From positions 1-64,000 of the forward strand of contig NZ_CAJNBK010000011.1 of the NCBI RefSeq assembly GCF_905220975.1: DNA of 64,000 nt, in the 5' to 3' direction. The stretch's first letter is position 1. Every line of letters begins with the position of its first letter. The translations under genes and the position numbers were made by a program. The stretch is from Paraburkholderia haematera (GTDB taxonomy: Bacteria > Pseudomonadota > Gammaproteobacteria > Burkholderiales > Burkholderiaceae). A model generated the notes under the pieces. That model saw nothing but the letters and a program-made list of their open reading frames with translations, was not told the origin of the DNA and ran no database searches. This document shows, one piece after another, positions 39,694-49,433 of the stretch.

Positions 39694-40998
39694 CTAGCCG
39701 CGCGCAGTCTTGACGGCTTTCGCGCCCGCGCGAGTCGGCGGTTTGAACAGTTTGACAGTGCGAATCGCCTGGTCGTCGCTGCGCATCACTTCGAGTTTCA
39801 CCTCGCCGATCTGCACGCACACGTCGCCATCGGGAATCTCTTCGAGTATTTCGAGAATCAACCCGTTGAGCGTTTTCGGTCCGTCGGTCGGCAGCGCGAG
39901 ATGCAGCCAGCGGTTCAGTTCGCGCAGCGGCATGCTGCCCGCGACGATGCATTCTCCCTTCTCGTTCCAGCCGCCGCGCGAATTGGCGCCACGCGGAATC
40001 GACGTGGTGAATTCACCGATCAGCTCTTCGATGATGTCTTCCGGCGTGACCAGCCCTTGCAATTCGCCGTATTCGTTCACGACTAGCGCCGTGCGGTGAC
40101 GGCTTTCCTGGAAGTACTGCAGTTGCTGGAACACCGGCGTACCGGTCGGCACGAAATACGGCTCGGCCAGCAACTCTCGCAACGTCTCGCGCTCCAGCTC
40201 CTGGTTGTGCAGCGCAGCCAGTGTTTTGCGCACGTGCAGCACGCCGAGCACGCGGTCGATGTCGCCTTGATAGACGATCAGCTTGTTGTGATAACAGGTT
40301 TCCAGCTGATGCAGGATCTGTTCGAACGGCGCGTCGAAGTCGAGCGCTTCAATGCGGCGGCGCGGGATCATCACGTCGTCGACGGAAATATTTTCGAGGT
40401 CGAACAGATTCAGCAGAATGCTGCGGTGCTTGGTCGGCATGAAGCTGCCCGATTCGAGCACGATGGTGCGCAACTCTTCGGTGGAAAGCCGCTGATCGTG
40501 CGCGCCTTTGGTATTGATATGCAGGACGCGCAAGATCGTGTTCGCGAACAGATTGACGAACCAGACGAGCGGCTTGCCGACTCGCATCATCGGTGCGATC
40601 AAGAGGCTGGCCGGCAGCGCGATCTTCTCCGGGAACGTCGCGCCGACAATCTTCGGCGTGATTTCTGCGAAAACGATGATCAGAAACGCGACGATACCTG
40701 TCGCGATCGACAGCACGACGTTGTTACGGCCGAAGGTATGCAGCGCGATCGAGGTGGTGAGTACCGGGATGATCGTGTTGAACAGATTGTTGCCGATCAG
40801 GACCACGCTCAGCAGCTGGTCGGTATGCGCCAGCAGCCCCTGAGTGGTCTTCGCGCCGAGCGCGTTCTGGTTGGCGAGGTGTTTCAGGCGATGGCGGTTG
40901 ATCGCCATCATCGCCGTTTCGGAAATCGAAAAGAAGCTGGAGCAGATAAGCAGCAGAAAGACGGCGCCGATCTGCGCCCATAAGGGAAGTTGTTCCAC
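39694..40998 (-). CDS. CNNM/CorC-type membrane protein with CBS pair
   Basis: 434-residue HlyC/CorC family protein. N-terminal DUF21/CNNM membrane domain with about four helices (residues 5-155), two CBS domains (about 205-330), and a C-terminal CorC_HlyC domain (about 345-425). Members are linked to magnesium and cobalt efflux or resistance; the annotation of hemolysin for some is historical. The conserved SSFFSISETAMMA start supports the ATG used. It lies 94 bp downstream of the T6SS gene tagH in the same direction. Confidence 0.88.
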   Translation of the reverse strand: MEQLPLWAQIGAVFLLLICSSFFSISETAMMAINRHRLKHLANQNALGAKTTQGLLAHTDQLLSVVLIGNNLFNTIIPVLTTSIALHTFGRNNVVLSIATGIVAFLIIVFAEITPKIVGATFPEKIALPASLLIAPMMRVGKPLVWFVNLFANTILRVLHINTKGAHDQRLSTEELRTIVLESGSFMPTKHRSILLNLFDLENISVDDVMIPRRRIEALDFDAPFEQILHQLETCYHNKLIVYQGDIDRVLGVLHVRKTLAALHNQELERETLRELLAEPYFVPTGTPVFQQLQYFQESRHRTALVVNEYGELQGLVTPEDIIEELIGEFTTSIPRGANSRGGWNEKGECIVAGSMPLRELNRWLHLALPTDGPKTLNGLILEILEEIPDGDVCVQIGEVKLEVMRSDDQAIRTVKLFKPPTRAGAKAVKTARG

Positions 40999-41092
40999 GC
41001 GTTGTGAAAGTAGGGGACGGGATGGAGAGAATATAGCAGAGCAGGCTGGGCGAGCCGCCGCGCAGGCAGTCCCGGGATTGAAAAGCCTCGAA

Positions 41093-42346
41093 TCACGTGA
41101 CTTGCCGTTTGAGAACGCGGACCAGCGTGCCGAGCGTGTGCATCAATTCAGGCGACAATTCTGTGTCGGCTATCGCGTCGGGCGTCGCGCCGGCGCCTTC
41201 GAGAAAGGCCTTGATGAGCGCGGCGGGCTCTATCGATGATTCTTCTGCCGGCGTCGAGGGCGGGGCGGAATGGACAGGCAGCGCGAAGGGCTCCCGCAAC
41301 TTGACCGGTCCGTCGTTGCGGAGGGTGTTTTCTGTATGAAATCTTCCGCTGTAGTCCGGTACGGCTGTTCGCATGACGCGGGCGGGTGCTTCGTGCGTTT
41401 CGCCAAAGGCGTCCCGATACGCGGCGGGCTGGTTTGGGGATGCAGGCAGCGAGGGTGATTCCGCGGGAGGCGAAGCCGCGGCCTCCAGCTCGGTCGGCTC
41501 CGGCGTCTGCGCACTATCCGGTGGCGACGCAATCTTCAAACGCAGGTGGCCGCCGAACTCCGGCACGTTGTCGCGGATTGCATTGCCCGGCGAGCGATCG
41601 GGTTGCAGCGCCGTGAAGCCGTTGCTGGGAGGCGCCTCCACCAGGTCGGCGAATAACCCCCCGTTGGCCGATTTGTTCCAGCCCGCGTCGTTCCAGCCCG
41701 AGTCGGCCGTTGTTGGGCCAGGCATGCCGAATAGCGCAAGTGGGTCGAGCGGCGTATCGAGAAGGTCGTGGAGGCTGGTGGATAGGGCTGCACCGCTCAG
41801 CGGATCGGCGGGATGGCCGGCCAATAGGGCTGCGCCGCTCAGCGGATCGGCGGAATGGCCGGCGGGCAGCGACTTCGTGTGCAGCGACTTCTGCAGAAGA
41901 TCGGGACCAGCGGCGGCTGGAGATGATCCAAACGATGACCCAATCGGGCAAGCCGCGTCGGCCGGTGGACTCCAGCCTGGCGTCAAAGCACTCGCCTCGG
42001 TCTGCAGGATGCACGCACCGATATTGAGGATATCGCCGGCGTTCAGGCTGGCCTGCGCGCCCGGCGCGAGCATCTTGCCGTTAAGCGCAATTGCGGCATG
42101 TTCGCTCGTGTTCAGCAGTTGCCAACCGCCCGCGAGCGCCTGTACGGCCGCGTGGCGTGGCGCCACCACGCCGTCGTCGTCGGGCAGGACCAAGGTGTTG
42201 CCGGCGTCGCGGCCGATCGTCCCGCCGGATGCGTCGAAGACTGCGCTCGCGCCACTTGCGAGCGCTTTGCCGTGACAGGCAATGAGGGTCAATTTGAGGC
42301 TGAAGGAGGGCACGAAGAGAGGCTCCTGATGGCAAGCGGCGCTCAT
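41093..42346 (-). CDS. tagH: T6SS FHA-domain protein, C-terminus apparently truncated
   Basis: 417-residue Fha/TagH-like T6SS accessory protein. N-terminal FHA domain (about 15-105) with IGRDAGNTLVLPDDDGVV and a LNGKML strand that would bind phosphothreonine. A long low-complexity Pro/Ala/Ser linker includes a tandem 14-residue duplication (ADPLSGAAL, DNA 41782-41865). The end (IKAFLEGAGATPDAIADTEL and about 25 more residues) looks like only the beginning of the T6SS FHA C-terminal domain, normally about 180 residues. No other frame downstream continues it. The ATG at 42346 overlaps the tssM stop; a GTG at 42355 is an alternative. Confidence 0.75.
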   Translation of the reverse strand: MSAACHQEPLFVPSFSLKLTLIACHGKALASGASAVFDASGGTIGRDAGNTLVLPDDDGVVAPRHAAVQALAGGWQLLNTSEHAAIALNGKMLAPGAQASLNAGDILNIGACILQTEASALTPGWSPPADAACPIGSSFGSSPAAAGPDLLQKSLHTKSLPAGHSADPLSGAALLAGHPADPLSGAALSTSLHDLLDTPLDPLALFGMPGPTTADSGWNDAGWNKSANGGLFADLVEAPPSNGFTALQPDRSPGNAIRDNVPEFGGHLRLKIASPPDSAQTPEPTELEAAASPPAESPSLPASPNQPAAYRDAFGETHEAPARVMRTAVPDYSGRFHTENTLRNDGPVKLREPFALPVHSAPPSTPAEESSIEPAALIKAFLEGAGATPDAIADTELSPELMHTLGTLVRVLKRQVT

Positions 42347-45300
42347 GACGGACACGAAAATGCGTTCATTTGCGCCAGCTGGAATGGGTTATAGCTGTTG
42401 CTGGCGGTGACGCGCAGCGCCAGCGTTTTTCCGTTGACGTCGAAACTCGCGACAAAGCTCTCGGGCGCCGCGCCCGGCGTGATGCGCGCCTTGTCAAACA
42501 GGCGGTGCAAAGCCCACGGGCCGTGGGTTTGCAGGCTGTTGCTGCCGCTTTGCGTATTGACCAGCAAGCTGACCAGATTGGCGCCGCCCGCGTTGGGCCA
42601 CTTCACGGTCGCCGGGATCTGCGGGCCGTGTGCATAGCGGATTGTCTGGCCATCGACGTCCAGCACGTACTGCGTGATGCCGGGATCCATTTCGAGCGGC
42701 GTCAATTCGATTTGCAGCGACGGCGCCATCGCGTTGCCGGGGAAGAACACGGTGCGGATCGTATCGGCGTTCTGAAACGAGCCGGCAAGGCGCGCATCGC
42801 CCGGCGCGCCGCCGGCCGCGTCACCCCTGAAGGTCCAGCGGCTACGGCTGACGTCGATTTGCGAGGCCAGGTTCTTCTGAAAGAAGCTGTCCATCAATCC
42901 GCCGGCGGCGAACAGCCTCGCAAAATCGTCGAGCGCGACGTCGCGAGGCGAGCCGCGCTCGAATGGGTAGCGCCCGGCGATCATGTGCCGGCATTGGCGG
43001 CCGATGCCGCCTTGCGCGTCCTGTGCGATGTTGGCCCGTGCGGCGCCGCTGACCTGCGCTGAACCGGTTTGCGACAGATCGCTGAACATCTTGCGCAGGG
43101 GCATGGGCAGGCGCCCCGCGTCCGCCTGGAGTCTGTTGAATACATCCGTTTGCGGAGGCGTGTTGCCGCTGCTTAACGCAGCGCTCGCGGAGCTCAGATA
43201 GCTGTAGAACTCGTCGATCACCCGCAGGTTGCTGTCGAGCGGCCCGCCTGCGGTCGAGGCCGCCAGACGTCTCAGCGGTTCGAAATGTTCGTCGACGATG
43301 GCTTCGGGTTTGTCGTCGCCGGAGGGCGGCGGCGCGCCGCGTGCACCGCTGCCGAACAACGCAGTGAGCGATTGCCTTGCTTCGCCGATGCGCTTTTGCA
43401 ATCTGTTTGCAGTCGGCTCCTGCACCGCGCCCGCGCGCAGTAGATTCGTCTCATTCGCCGCGACCAGCAGAAATTGTCTGAGCGGCGAATCGGGCGCCGA
43501 CAGTGTGCGTGCGATCTGCATGCTCTGTGCAATGGACGTGCTGTCCATCAAGGCCAGATCGTTGAGGTAGCTGTCCCAGACATCGATGTAGTCATTGAAA
43601 TAGGCGCGTCTGATTTCCCGGGCGAGGCGTGCGCTGTCGCTCGTGGCGTTTGCAGGGATGCCTAGCACCCATGGATCTTCGTCCTTGAGTTTCGCGGCGG
43701 CGCCGTCCACGCGTTTTTCAAAAGTGTTCCAGTAGCCATGGTAGGTGTACAGGCTGCTGACGCCGTCGGTGAGCGGCCTGCCGCTTCGACGTCTGAAGAC
43801 GAGCGCGGCCTGGGGACCGCCGGCGCTCGCGACGCTGACCGGCGCGCCTTGCATCGTCGCCAATAGTTCGCGGCGGAGCTGGTGGTAAGCACGCAGCGCG
43901 GGCGAAGCGTGTCCGAGACGTTCGCGCACGCTTTCCACCAGCGGCGCATTGCGCGCGAACGGCGAAGCGACCCTGCGCGACTCGAACAGATTGGCGATGT
44001 GCGCTTCGAGTCGTGCGCGCTCGTCCTGCGTCGTATTCGACGGCAACGCCTGCTCGGTATCGAGGATTAGCCATGCCGCGAGGAAGCCGGCGTCGTATCG
44101 CGTCGCGTCGTGGAGCATCAGATAGGCTTTCAACGCATCGTACGAATACTCGAGGTCGGTGACCGGTGCATCGGCGAGTATCGATTCGATGCGGGCAGCC
44201 GCCTGCGGCAACAGTTTTTCGTCGAGCGCACGATGATAGACGGCCTCGCCTGCATCGCTGATTCGTTTGCCTTGATACAAGCCCAGCCCATACCGCCACA
44301 GCGGTGGCGCGTCGACATCGAATTGCTCGCTGTGCGGCAGGCTGTGCAACGCATCGAGCATCGGCGAAAGCGGGGCCACGGCGTCCGGATGGGATACGAC
44401 GGGCCGGTTGGCGTACAGATTGAAGGCGGCCACATGCGCATTCACTTCGTCGAGATAGGCGCGGTTGTTCAGATAGCTGATCGTCCAGCCGGTGAGGAGC
44501 GCCAGCAGAACGCCGCCGGTCAAGGTAGCCACTGCGGCGTGTGCCATCAGGCGGCGGCGTCGCAACGCGCGGCTCACGCCGGCAAATCCTGCGTCGGCGA
44601 ATACGGCGTCTTGCAGCAGTTGTTTCAGAAAGTAGCTTTGGCTGTGTTTCGGCGCGACGCGTGCCGGCGGCGCAGCCGCCATCTGCAATTGCTGTCGGAT
44701 CGGCGTTAGCACACCGTCGATTGCCGGGCCGCTCTGCAGCGCGCTGGTGAAGTAGATGCCGCGCGCCACCAGGTTGGTTTCCAGGCGCGACGGCCGAAAT
44801 AGCGCCACGAGGAAGTCGTCCAACGTTTCCTTGAGGCTCGCGAACTGCTGCGGAAACAGATAGGCGAGTGCACGGCTGTCGGGATCGGGATCCGCGATCA
44901 GCACATCGTGCAAGGCGGCGTTCAGCCGCTGCGCCAAACGGTCGAACGCGCCGCCGGGGGCAAAACCGGCGGCGTCGCTCGATGCCGGGTCACCCGCCGC
45001 AAAGGTCGTGCCCCATACCTGCGCGCGACCGTCGCGGTTAAGGCCGGAAAAGTACTCGGTAAAGCCGCTGATGCGGTCCATCCGGGTGAAGCATAGATAG
45101 ACCGGCACGCGGACGTCGAACTTGGCCTGCATCAATTGCAACGGCTTGCGCAGCCGCGTCGCGTAGGCTGCCCGATCGGACTCGCTCATCGCCAGCAGTT
45201 CGTCGACGCCGACCATCAACAACGCGCCGTTGACGGGCTGGCGCGGCCGGTATTTGCGCAACAGCCCCAGCAGCTCGCCCCATTCGGCGCCGCGCCGTGC

Positions 45301-45927
45301 GTCGGCGTCGGCCGCTTCCAGATAGTGACCGGGCGTATCGACGAGCACGGCATGGTTGCTGAACCACCACTCGCAGTGGGGCGTCGGTTCAATGCGGCCG
45401 CTGGCGGCGCGCGCGGCTTGTTCTGCGATCGACAGTTCAAGTCCGCTATTGGCGAGCGCCGTGGTTTTGCCCGAACCGGCGCTGCCAACTACGAGATACC
45501 ACGGCAGCCGGTAGACATACTGACCAGTGAGTCTGTCCAGCCACGCGGCAAAGCGGCCTGTGGGGGCGCCCGCGTGACGCAACAGGTGCAGCGCCTCGCG
45601 AAAGCGGGCACGCAGTTCAGCAAGCGGTTCGGTGCGGTCGTCGGAGGCAGGGTGGTCGGGCTGGCTAGCCTTGCGTCGGCGCAAAAGCTTGCGCAGATCC
45701 TCACTGTCCGCGTGTTGTCGCCAACGCCAGGCAAACCTTGCCCACCAGACGAATAACAGGAACGCGATCAGCACGAGGCGTGAGATGTCGCTTTCCAGCG
45801 GCCGCAGTTCTCCGATCGATAGCAATGGCCCGATCATCCAGATCAGTGCGGCGATGACGATCACGCCCACCAACAGCCATAACGCCCTGGACCACAGAAG
45901 TCCCCACAAACGCTTTAAAGAATTCAT
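42343..45927 (-). CDS. tssM: T6SS membrane complex protein TssM (IcmF)
   Basis: 1194-residue inner-membrane protein spanning the periplasm. Transmembrane helices near 14-34, 48-66 and 460-482; a cytoplasmic NTPase-like domain with Walker A GSAGSGKT (148-155) and VDTPGHYLE; then the periplasmic region with IcmF-related and C-terminal DUF1215-type domains that contact TssJ. It is the core of the trans-envelope complex with TssL and TssJ. ATGA overlap with tssL. Confidence 0.94.
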   Translation of the reverse strand: MNSLKRLWGLLWSRALWLLVGVIVIAALIWMIGPLLSIGELRPLESDISRLVLIAFLLFVWWARFAWRWRQHADSEDLRKLLRRRKASQPDHPASDDRTEPLAELRARFREALHLLRHAGAPTGRFAAWLDRLTGQYVYRLPWYLVVGSAGSGKTTALANSGLELSIAEQAARAASGRIEPTPHCEWWFSNHAVLVDTPGHYLEAADADARRGAEWGELLGLLRKYRPRQPVNGALLMVGVDELLAMSESDRAAYATRLRKPLQLMQAKFDVRVPVYLCFTRMDRISGFTEYFSGLNRDGRAQVWGTTFAAGDPASSDAAGFAPGGAFDRLAQRLNAALHDVLIADPDPDSRALAYLFPQQFASLKETLDDFLVALFRPSRLETNLVARGIYFTSALQSGPAIDGVLTPIRQQLQMAAAPPARVAPKHSQSYFLKQLLQDAVFADAGFAGVSRALRRRRLMAHAAVATLTGGVLLALLTGWTISYLNNRAYLDEVNAHVAAFNLYANRPVVSHPDAVAPLSPMLDALHSLPHSEQFDVDAPPLWRYGLGLYQGKRISDAGEAVYHRALDEKLLPQAAARIESILADAPVTDLEYSYDALKAYLMLHDATRYDAGFLAAWLILDTEQALPSNTTQDERARLEAHIANLFESRRVASPFARNAPLVESVRERLGHASPALRAYHQLRRELLATMQGAPVSVASAGGPQAALVFRRRSGRPLTDGVSSLYTYHGYWNTFEKRVDGAAAKLKDEDPWVLGIPANATSDSARLAREIRRAYFNDYIDVWDSYLNDLALMDSTSIAQSMQIARTLSAPDSPLRQFLLVAANETNLLRAGAVQEPTANRLQKRIGEARQSLTALFGSGARGAPPPSGDDKPEAIVDEHFEPLRRLAASTAGGPLDSNLRVIDEFYSYLSSASAALSSGNTPPQTDVFNRLQADAGRLPMPLRKMFSDLSQTGSAQVSGAARANIAQDAQGGIGRQCRHMIAGRYPFERGSPRDVALDDFARLFAAGGLMDSFFQKNLASQIDVSRSRWTFRGDAAGGAPGDARLAGSFQNADTIRTVFFPGNAMAPSLQIELTPLEMDPGITQYVLDVDGQTIRYAHGPQIPATVKWPNAGGANLVSLLVNTQSGSNSLQTHGPWALHRLFDKARITPGAAPESFVASFDVNGKTLALRVTASNSYNPFQLAQMNAFSCPS

Positions 45928-47126
45928 CGGTTGGTCGCTTGCGAAAAGTCCTGTCTGCTTGCAGCGCCGTGAAACAGCACGATTTCCACTCGCCGATTGT
46001 GGGCGCGGCCTGCGGCCGTGCGGTTGGTGTCGACCGGCTGTTCGTCGCCGCGCCCCGCTACGGTGAGCGCACGGGTTTTGTCGAAGCCCGCTGCGAGGAG
46101 CGATTGCCTGACCGCGGCGGCGCGGGCTTGCGAGAGCGCGAGGTTCGATGCGAATCGCCGGTCGCGGATCGGCTGGTTATCCGTATAGCCGGTAATCACC
46201 ACATCTGAGCGAAGCCGGCTCAGGACCCCGGCGACACGCGCGAGCACGGGCAGGTAAGCGTCATTGGCGGTGGCCGAGCCGGAATCGAACAGGCCGTCGC
46301 CGCGCAGCGCGATCACACTGCGATCCGCATCTTCGCGCACGACAAGCGAGCCGCTGCGTATGTCTGCGTCGAGCAGGCGGGTAAGGTTGACGGGCGGCGC
46401 GGCGGCCGCGCGAAACTCGCTTTCCGGAAGATGAATCGCGTTGATCGCCGCGTAGGTTCGATCGGCTTGTGCGTTGGATGCCAGCAGGAAGCCGATGAAA
46501 CTCGCGCAGCCGATCAGGCCGGCGAACAGCAACCACGTCCACGGCGGCAACCAGCGGCGCGCGCTGAACCCCTGCGTGCGGTCGGCGGCACGCCAATCTG
46601 GCGACAGGGGTTGTGCATAACCGCCGCCCGTTTCGTGAAGCAGTTTATGCAGCCGGCGCGTGAGCGTTTCAAGCTGCGCAGCGCCGTTCTGAACCACGCG
46701 ATAGCGTCCCTGGAAACCCAGCATGAGGCAGAGGTACTGAAGCTCGATGATGTCGCGATGTTCGCGAGGACTGCCCGACAAGCGCGCGAGCAGCTGGAAG
46801 AACTTCTCACCGCCCCAGGTTTCGTTATGAAACGCGACCAGCAGGCTGTGCGTCGACCATGCGCTGCCGCCGCTCCACGGCGCGAGTGCTGCGGCTTCGT
46901 CGAGGGCCGTGCACAGGCAATAGCGCGCACCGACGATGGTTTCGATGGCGACGGCCGCCTGCTGCGCGCGCGCCTGGAAACACCTGATTTCATCGACCAG
47001 ATATTCGCGCAGCCGCTCCGGCGTCAACGTCGTGCTGGTGCGGATCTGCGTAAGCGTAGCGAGCAGCGGATTTGCTGCGGCGACGAGCGGGTTGCCGGCG
47101 CTAGAGGTTTGTTGGTTTGTCCGCAT
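45924..47126 (-). CDS. tssL: T6SS protein TssL with C-terminal OmpA-like domain
   Basis: 400-residue evolved TssL. Cytoplasmic DotU domain (about 20-185), one transmembrane helix (about 194-217), and a periplasmic OmpA/MotB-like peptidoglycan-binding domain (about 260-385, with ITGYTDNQPI and the NRRVEI terminus). This built-in anchor means no separate TagL is needed. Gap to tssK is 4 bp. Confidence 0.93.
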   Translation of the reverse strand: MRTNQQTSSAGNPLVAAANPLLATLTQIRTSTTLTPERLREYLVDEIRCFQARAQQAAVAIETIVGARYCLCTALDEAAALAPWSGGSAWSTHSLLVAFHNETWGGEKFFQLLARLSGSPREHRDIIELQYLCLMLGFQGRYRVVQNGAAQLETLTRRLHKLLHETGGGYAQPLSPDWRAADRTQGFSARRWLPPWTWLLFAGLIGCASFIGFLLASNAQADRTYAAINAIHLPESEFRAAAAPPVNLTRLLDADIRSGSLVVREDADRSVIALRGDGLFDSGSATANDAYLPVLARVAGVLSRLRSDVVITGYTDNQPIRDRRFASNLALSQARAAAVRQSLLAAGFDKTRALTVAGRGDEQPVDTNRTAAGRAHNRRVEIVLFHGAASRQDFSQATNR

Positions 47127-47130
47127 AGGC

Positions 47131-48501
47131 TCAGCCGCGAATGGCCCAAAACTCCATCGTCAGGCCCGGCAGATCGCCGGCGACGTGCAAAGCGAGGCCG
47201 CTGGATTTCTCCAGTTGCTTCCAGAGTTCGCCGCTCGTATCCAGTTCGAAGTAATGGCGGCCGGCGTGATACGGAATCTGTCGCGGCGCGACCGGGAGCA
47301 GGCGCAGCGCAATGCCGGGAAGATGCAGATTGACCAGATCGGCCAGCCGCTCGGCGGGCCCGATCTTGACCTGCGCGGGATAGCGCGTGCGCATGGTCTC
47401 GGCGGGGAGATCGGCGTGTACCGACAGCACGAAGCCGGCGCTGCGAATCAGTTCGGAGCTCGGAATCCGTGCAACCCACACGCGATGCGCGCGCTCCTCC
47501 AATTCGATCGCAACGGCGTTCTGTTCGAGTACCGTCGACAACGCCCGCCGCAATTCAACCATCAACGGTGCGAAACTGCCTTGCAGATCGTCGTGCCGGT
47601 AGTCAGGACGGACCGTCGGCCGGCGCTCGCTGCTCGTGTAAGTGCAGAGATCGAACGCGAGCCGCAGCCATTGACGAAAGAGCTGCTCGGGATGCACGTG
47701 GCCGAACGCCTGGGCATGCGAAGTATCGGCTTGAGCGCGGTTGATCAGCGCCAGCAGCAGAAAGTCGCTGACCTCGGCGACGCCGCCGCGCCCTGGGCGT
47801 GACAGACGCTGTGCCAGCGCGTCGCCGCGCTGTTCAAGCAGGCCATGCAGTTCGCTGAGGTAATGGCCGAGCACCGAATGCTGTCCGGCTATCAGCATCG
47901 GCGGGATGTATTGCTTGTCGAGCACCAGATGGTTATCGCTGCGCCGCTCCACCACCCGCAGCAGGCCGAGCGCCTGCCATTCGCTGCGCAGTTCGGACGC
48001 GAGTACCAGCTTCAGGCGCGCCCGGGCGATCTGCACGGTTGCGGGTCCCAGCGCGACCGCATTGCTGTCGGCGATTTCGCGCGTGTGTGCGCTGTACCGG
48101 GCGAGCGATTCGACCTGTTCTTCGAAGATCGTGTCTTCGCCGTCCGCACGACGGATTGGCAACGCGAGCACGACGAGCTCGTCTTTTGCGTGAGCGGGGA
48201 TGTCGAGTGGCGCGGGCAGGTTGTCGGGACCGCTCAGAAGGAAGGGCGTACCGTCTGGGAATACGCCTTGCGCCGTCGACAACGCGACCTTGCCCAACGT
48301 GAGCGCACCGGGATCGATATCGAGACTCAGAAACCCCCAGAATGCCCCCTGCAATCCGAGGCTGCGCTGTTGGACATAGTCTTCGATGTAACGCTCGAAC
48401 TGCTGGAAATGCTGCGGTCGCAGGTACATGCCTTCCGACCAGACGACTTTGCTGCGGGATGCGCCCGAGTCTTTCTGCGGCAAATATGAGTGCTTCATCA
48501 A
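47131..48501 (-). CDS. tssK: T6SS baseplate protein TssK
   Basis: 456-residue TssK (VasE/ImpJ), which links the baseplate TssFGE to the membrane complex. Family segments VVWSEGMYLRPQHFQQFERY near the N-terminus and the C-terminal region with PYHAGRHYFELDTSGELW are recognisable. Length is typical. Its ATG overlaps the tssJ stop (ATGA). Confidence 0.93.
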   Translation of the reverse strand: MMKHSYLPQKDSGASRSKVVWSEGMYLRPQHFQQFERYIEDYVQQRSLGLQGAFWGFLSLDIDPGALTLGKVALSTAQGVFPDGTPFLLSGPDNLPAPLDIPAHAKDELVVLALPIRRADGEDTIFEEQVESLARYSAHTREIADSNAVALGPATVQIARARLKLVLASELRSEWQALGLLRVVERRSDNHLVLDKQYIPPMLIAGQHSVLGHYLSELHGLLEQRGDALAQRLSRPGRGGVAEVSDFLLLALINRAQADTSHAQAFGHVHPEQLFRQWLRLAFDLCTYTSSERRPTVRPDYRHDDLQGSFAPLMVELRRALSTVLEQNAVAIELEERAHRVWVARIPSSELIRSAGFVLSVHADLPAETMRTRYPAQVKIGPAERLADLVNLHLPGIALRLLPVAPRQIPYHAGRHYFELDTSGELWKQLEKSSGLALHVAGDLPGLTMEFWAIRG

Positions 48502-49016
48502 TGTGTCCGATTCATGGTTCTGACCACCAGGCCGCCTTCGCCCAGTTCCACTCGCATGGCGACCCGCGATGACGCGAACGGCCAGAACGAAAAGAAACCG
48601 CGGTCCGCGTCGGCTGGCGGCGCGAAAGTGGCCTTCCAGACGTATTTGTTCAATTCCCGATAGCCGGCGACCACGCCGAATTGCCGGACGGCCGGATCGT
48701 CCGGCTTCGAGATCAACTTGCGCTCACCAGGTAACAGGATCAACTGCTCAAGCGACACGAGGTCGTCGCCCAAGGCCGTCCTCGCGTGGTCCTGCAAGGA
48801 GGAGAAGCTGCTCGCTTCGAATGCGGCCGTCGACTTCAGGCTGTAGATGCCGACGAGAATCGGCGAAGGCAGTCCGCGGCTGTCCGGATTGACTCGCGAA
48901 CTGGCGTGGAGATAAACATCGCAAGAAGTTTCCGCTGTCTTTGGCGTCGCTACGCAGCCAGCCGCCAGGATCGCCGGAGTCAGCGCAAGCAACACGCGCC
49001 GTCGTGTATGGATCAT
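48498..49016 (-). CDS. tssJ: T6SS outer-membrane lipoprotein TssJ
   Basis: 172-residue lipoprotein. Signal peptide with lipobox LAAGC, lipidated Cys21, then the TssJ transthyretin-like fold (DVYLHASSRVNPDSRG, IVGIYSLKST-type strands). It anchors TssM to the outer membrane. Overlaps tssK by 4 bp and follows the DUF4150 gene by 18 bp. Confidence 0.92.
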   Translation of the reverse strand: MIHTRRRVLLALTPAILAAGCVATPKTAETSCDVYLHASSRVNPDSRGLPSPILVGIYSLKSTAAFEASSFSSLQDHARTALGDDLVSLEQLILLPGERKLISKPDDPAVRQFGVVAGYRELNKYVWKATFAPPADADRGFFSFWPFASSRVAMRVELGEGGLVVRTMNRTH

Positions 49017-49034
49017 GCGTGGCTCATCCGTGTA

Positions 49035-49424
49035 TCACCCGGCCAGATTCAGAATATGCGTCTGGCTCGGCGAGGTGCCCGTGCCCTGCGCATTCGTCGA
49101 GTTCTGCTGGGTCGGGTCGGTCATGCGGGTGGTCGGCATGCCGTGCAGCAGCACGGTGTTGGCGCCGTTGATGTTGCGTGACGTCGAGCAGACGGTGCCT
49201 GACATGACACCCCCCATCGAGCCGGGCGCGTCGCCACTGGTGACGGGAATGACGGTCGCCAGATTGTGGGCGGGGGCTGCGGCGATCAGGATGTTGCTGA
49301 CGTTGGGAATCGCCTGCGGACGTTGCGCCGTGTTGCCGTACGCAACCGGCACGCCGAGTGGGGGTGTCAGGTTGACGCTGATGGCGCCGTTGGCGCCGTT
49401 GGCGCTCGAGTTGACCATGACCAT
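49035..49424 (-). CDS. DUF4150 PAAR-like spike-tip protein
   Basis: 129-residue DUF4150 protein, a PAAR-like family proposed to sharpen the VgrG tip. Typical segments TPPLGVPVAYGN and the later GTVCSTSRNINGANTVLLHG with TRMTDP are present. Unlike many PAAR or DUF4150 effectors it has no C-terminal toxin domain; it ends shortly after the fold. The ATG follows an aggag site. Gap to DUF3540 gene is 9 bp. Confidence 0.85.
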   Translation of the reverse strand: MVMVNSSANGANGAISVNLTPPLGVPVAYGNTAQRPQAIPNVSNILIAAAPAHNLATVIPVTSGDAPGSMGGVMSGTVCSTSRNINGANTVLLHGMPTTRMTDPTQQNSTNAQGTGTSPSQTHILNLAG

Positions 49425-49433
49425 GAGGTTCTC

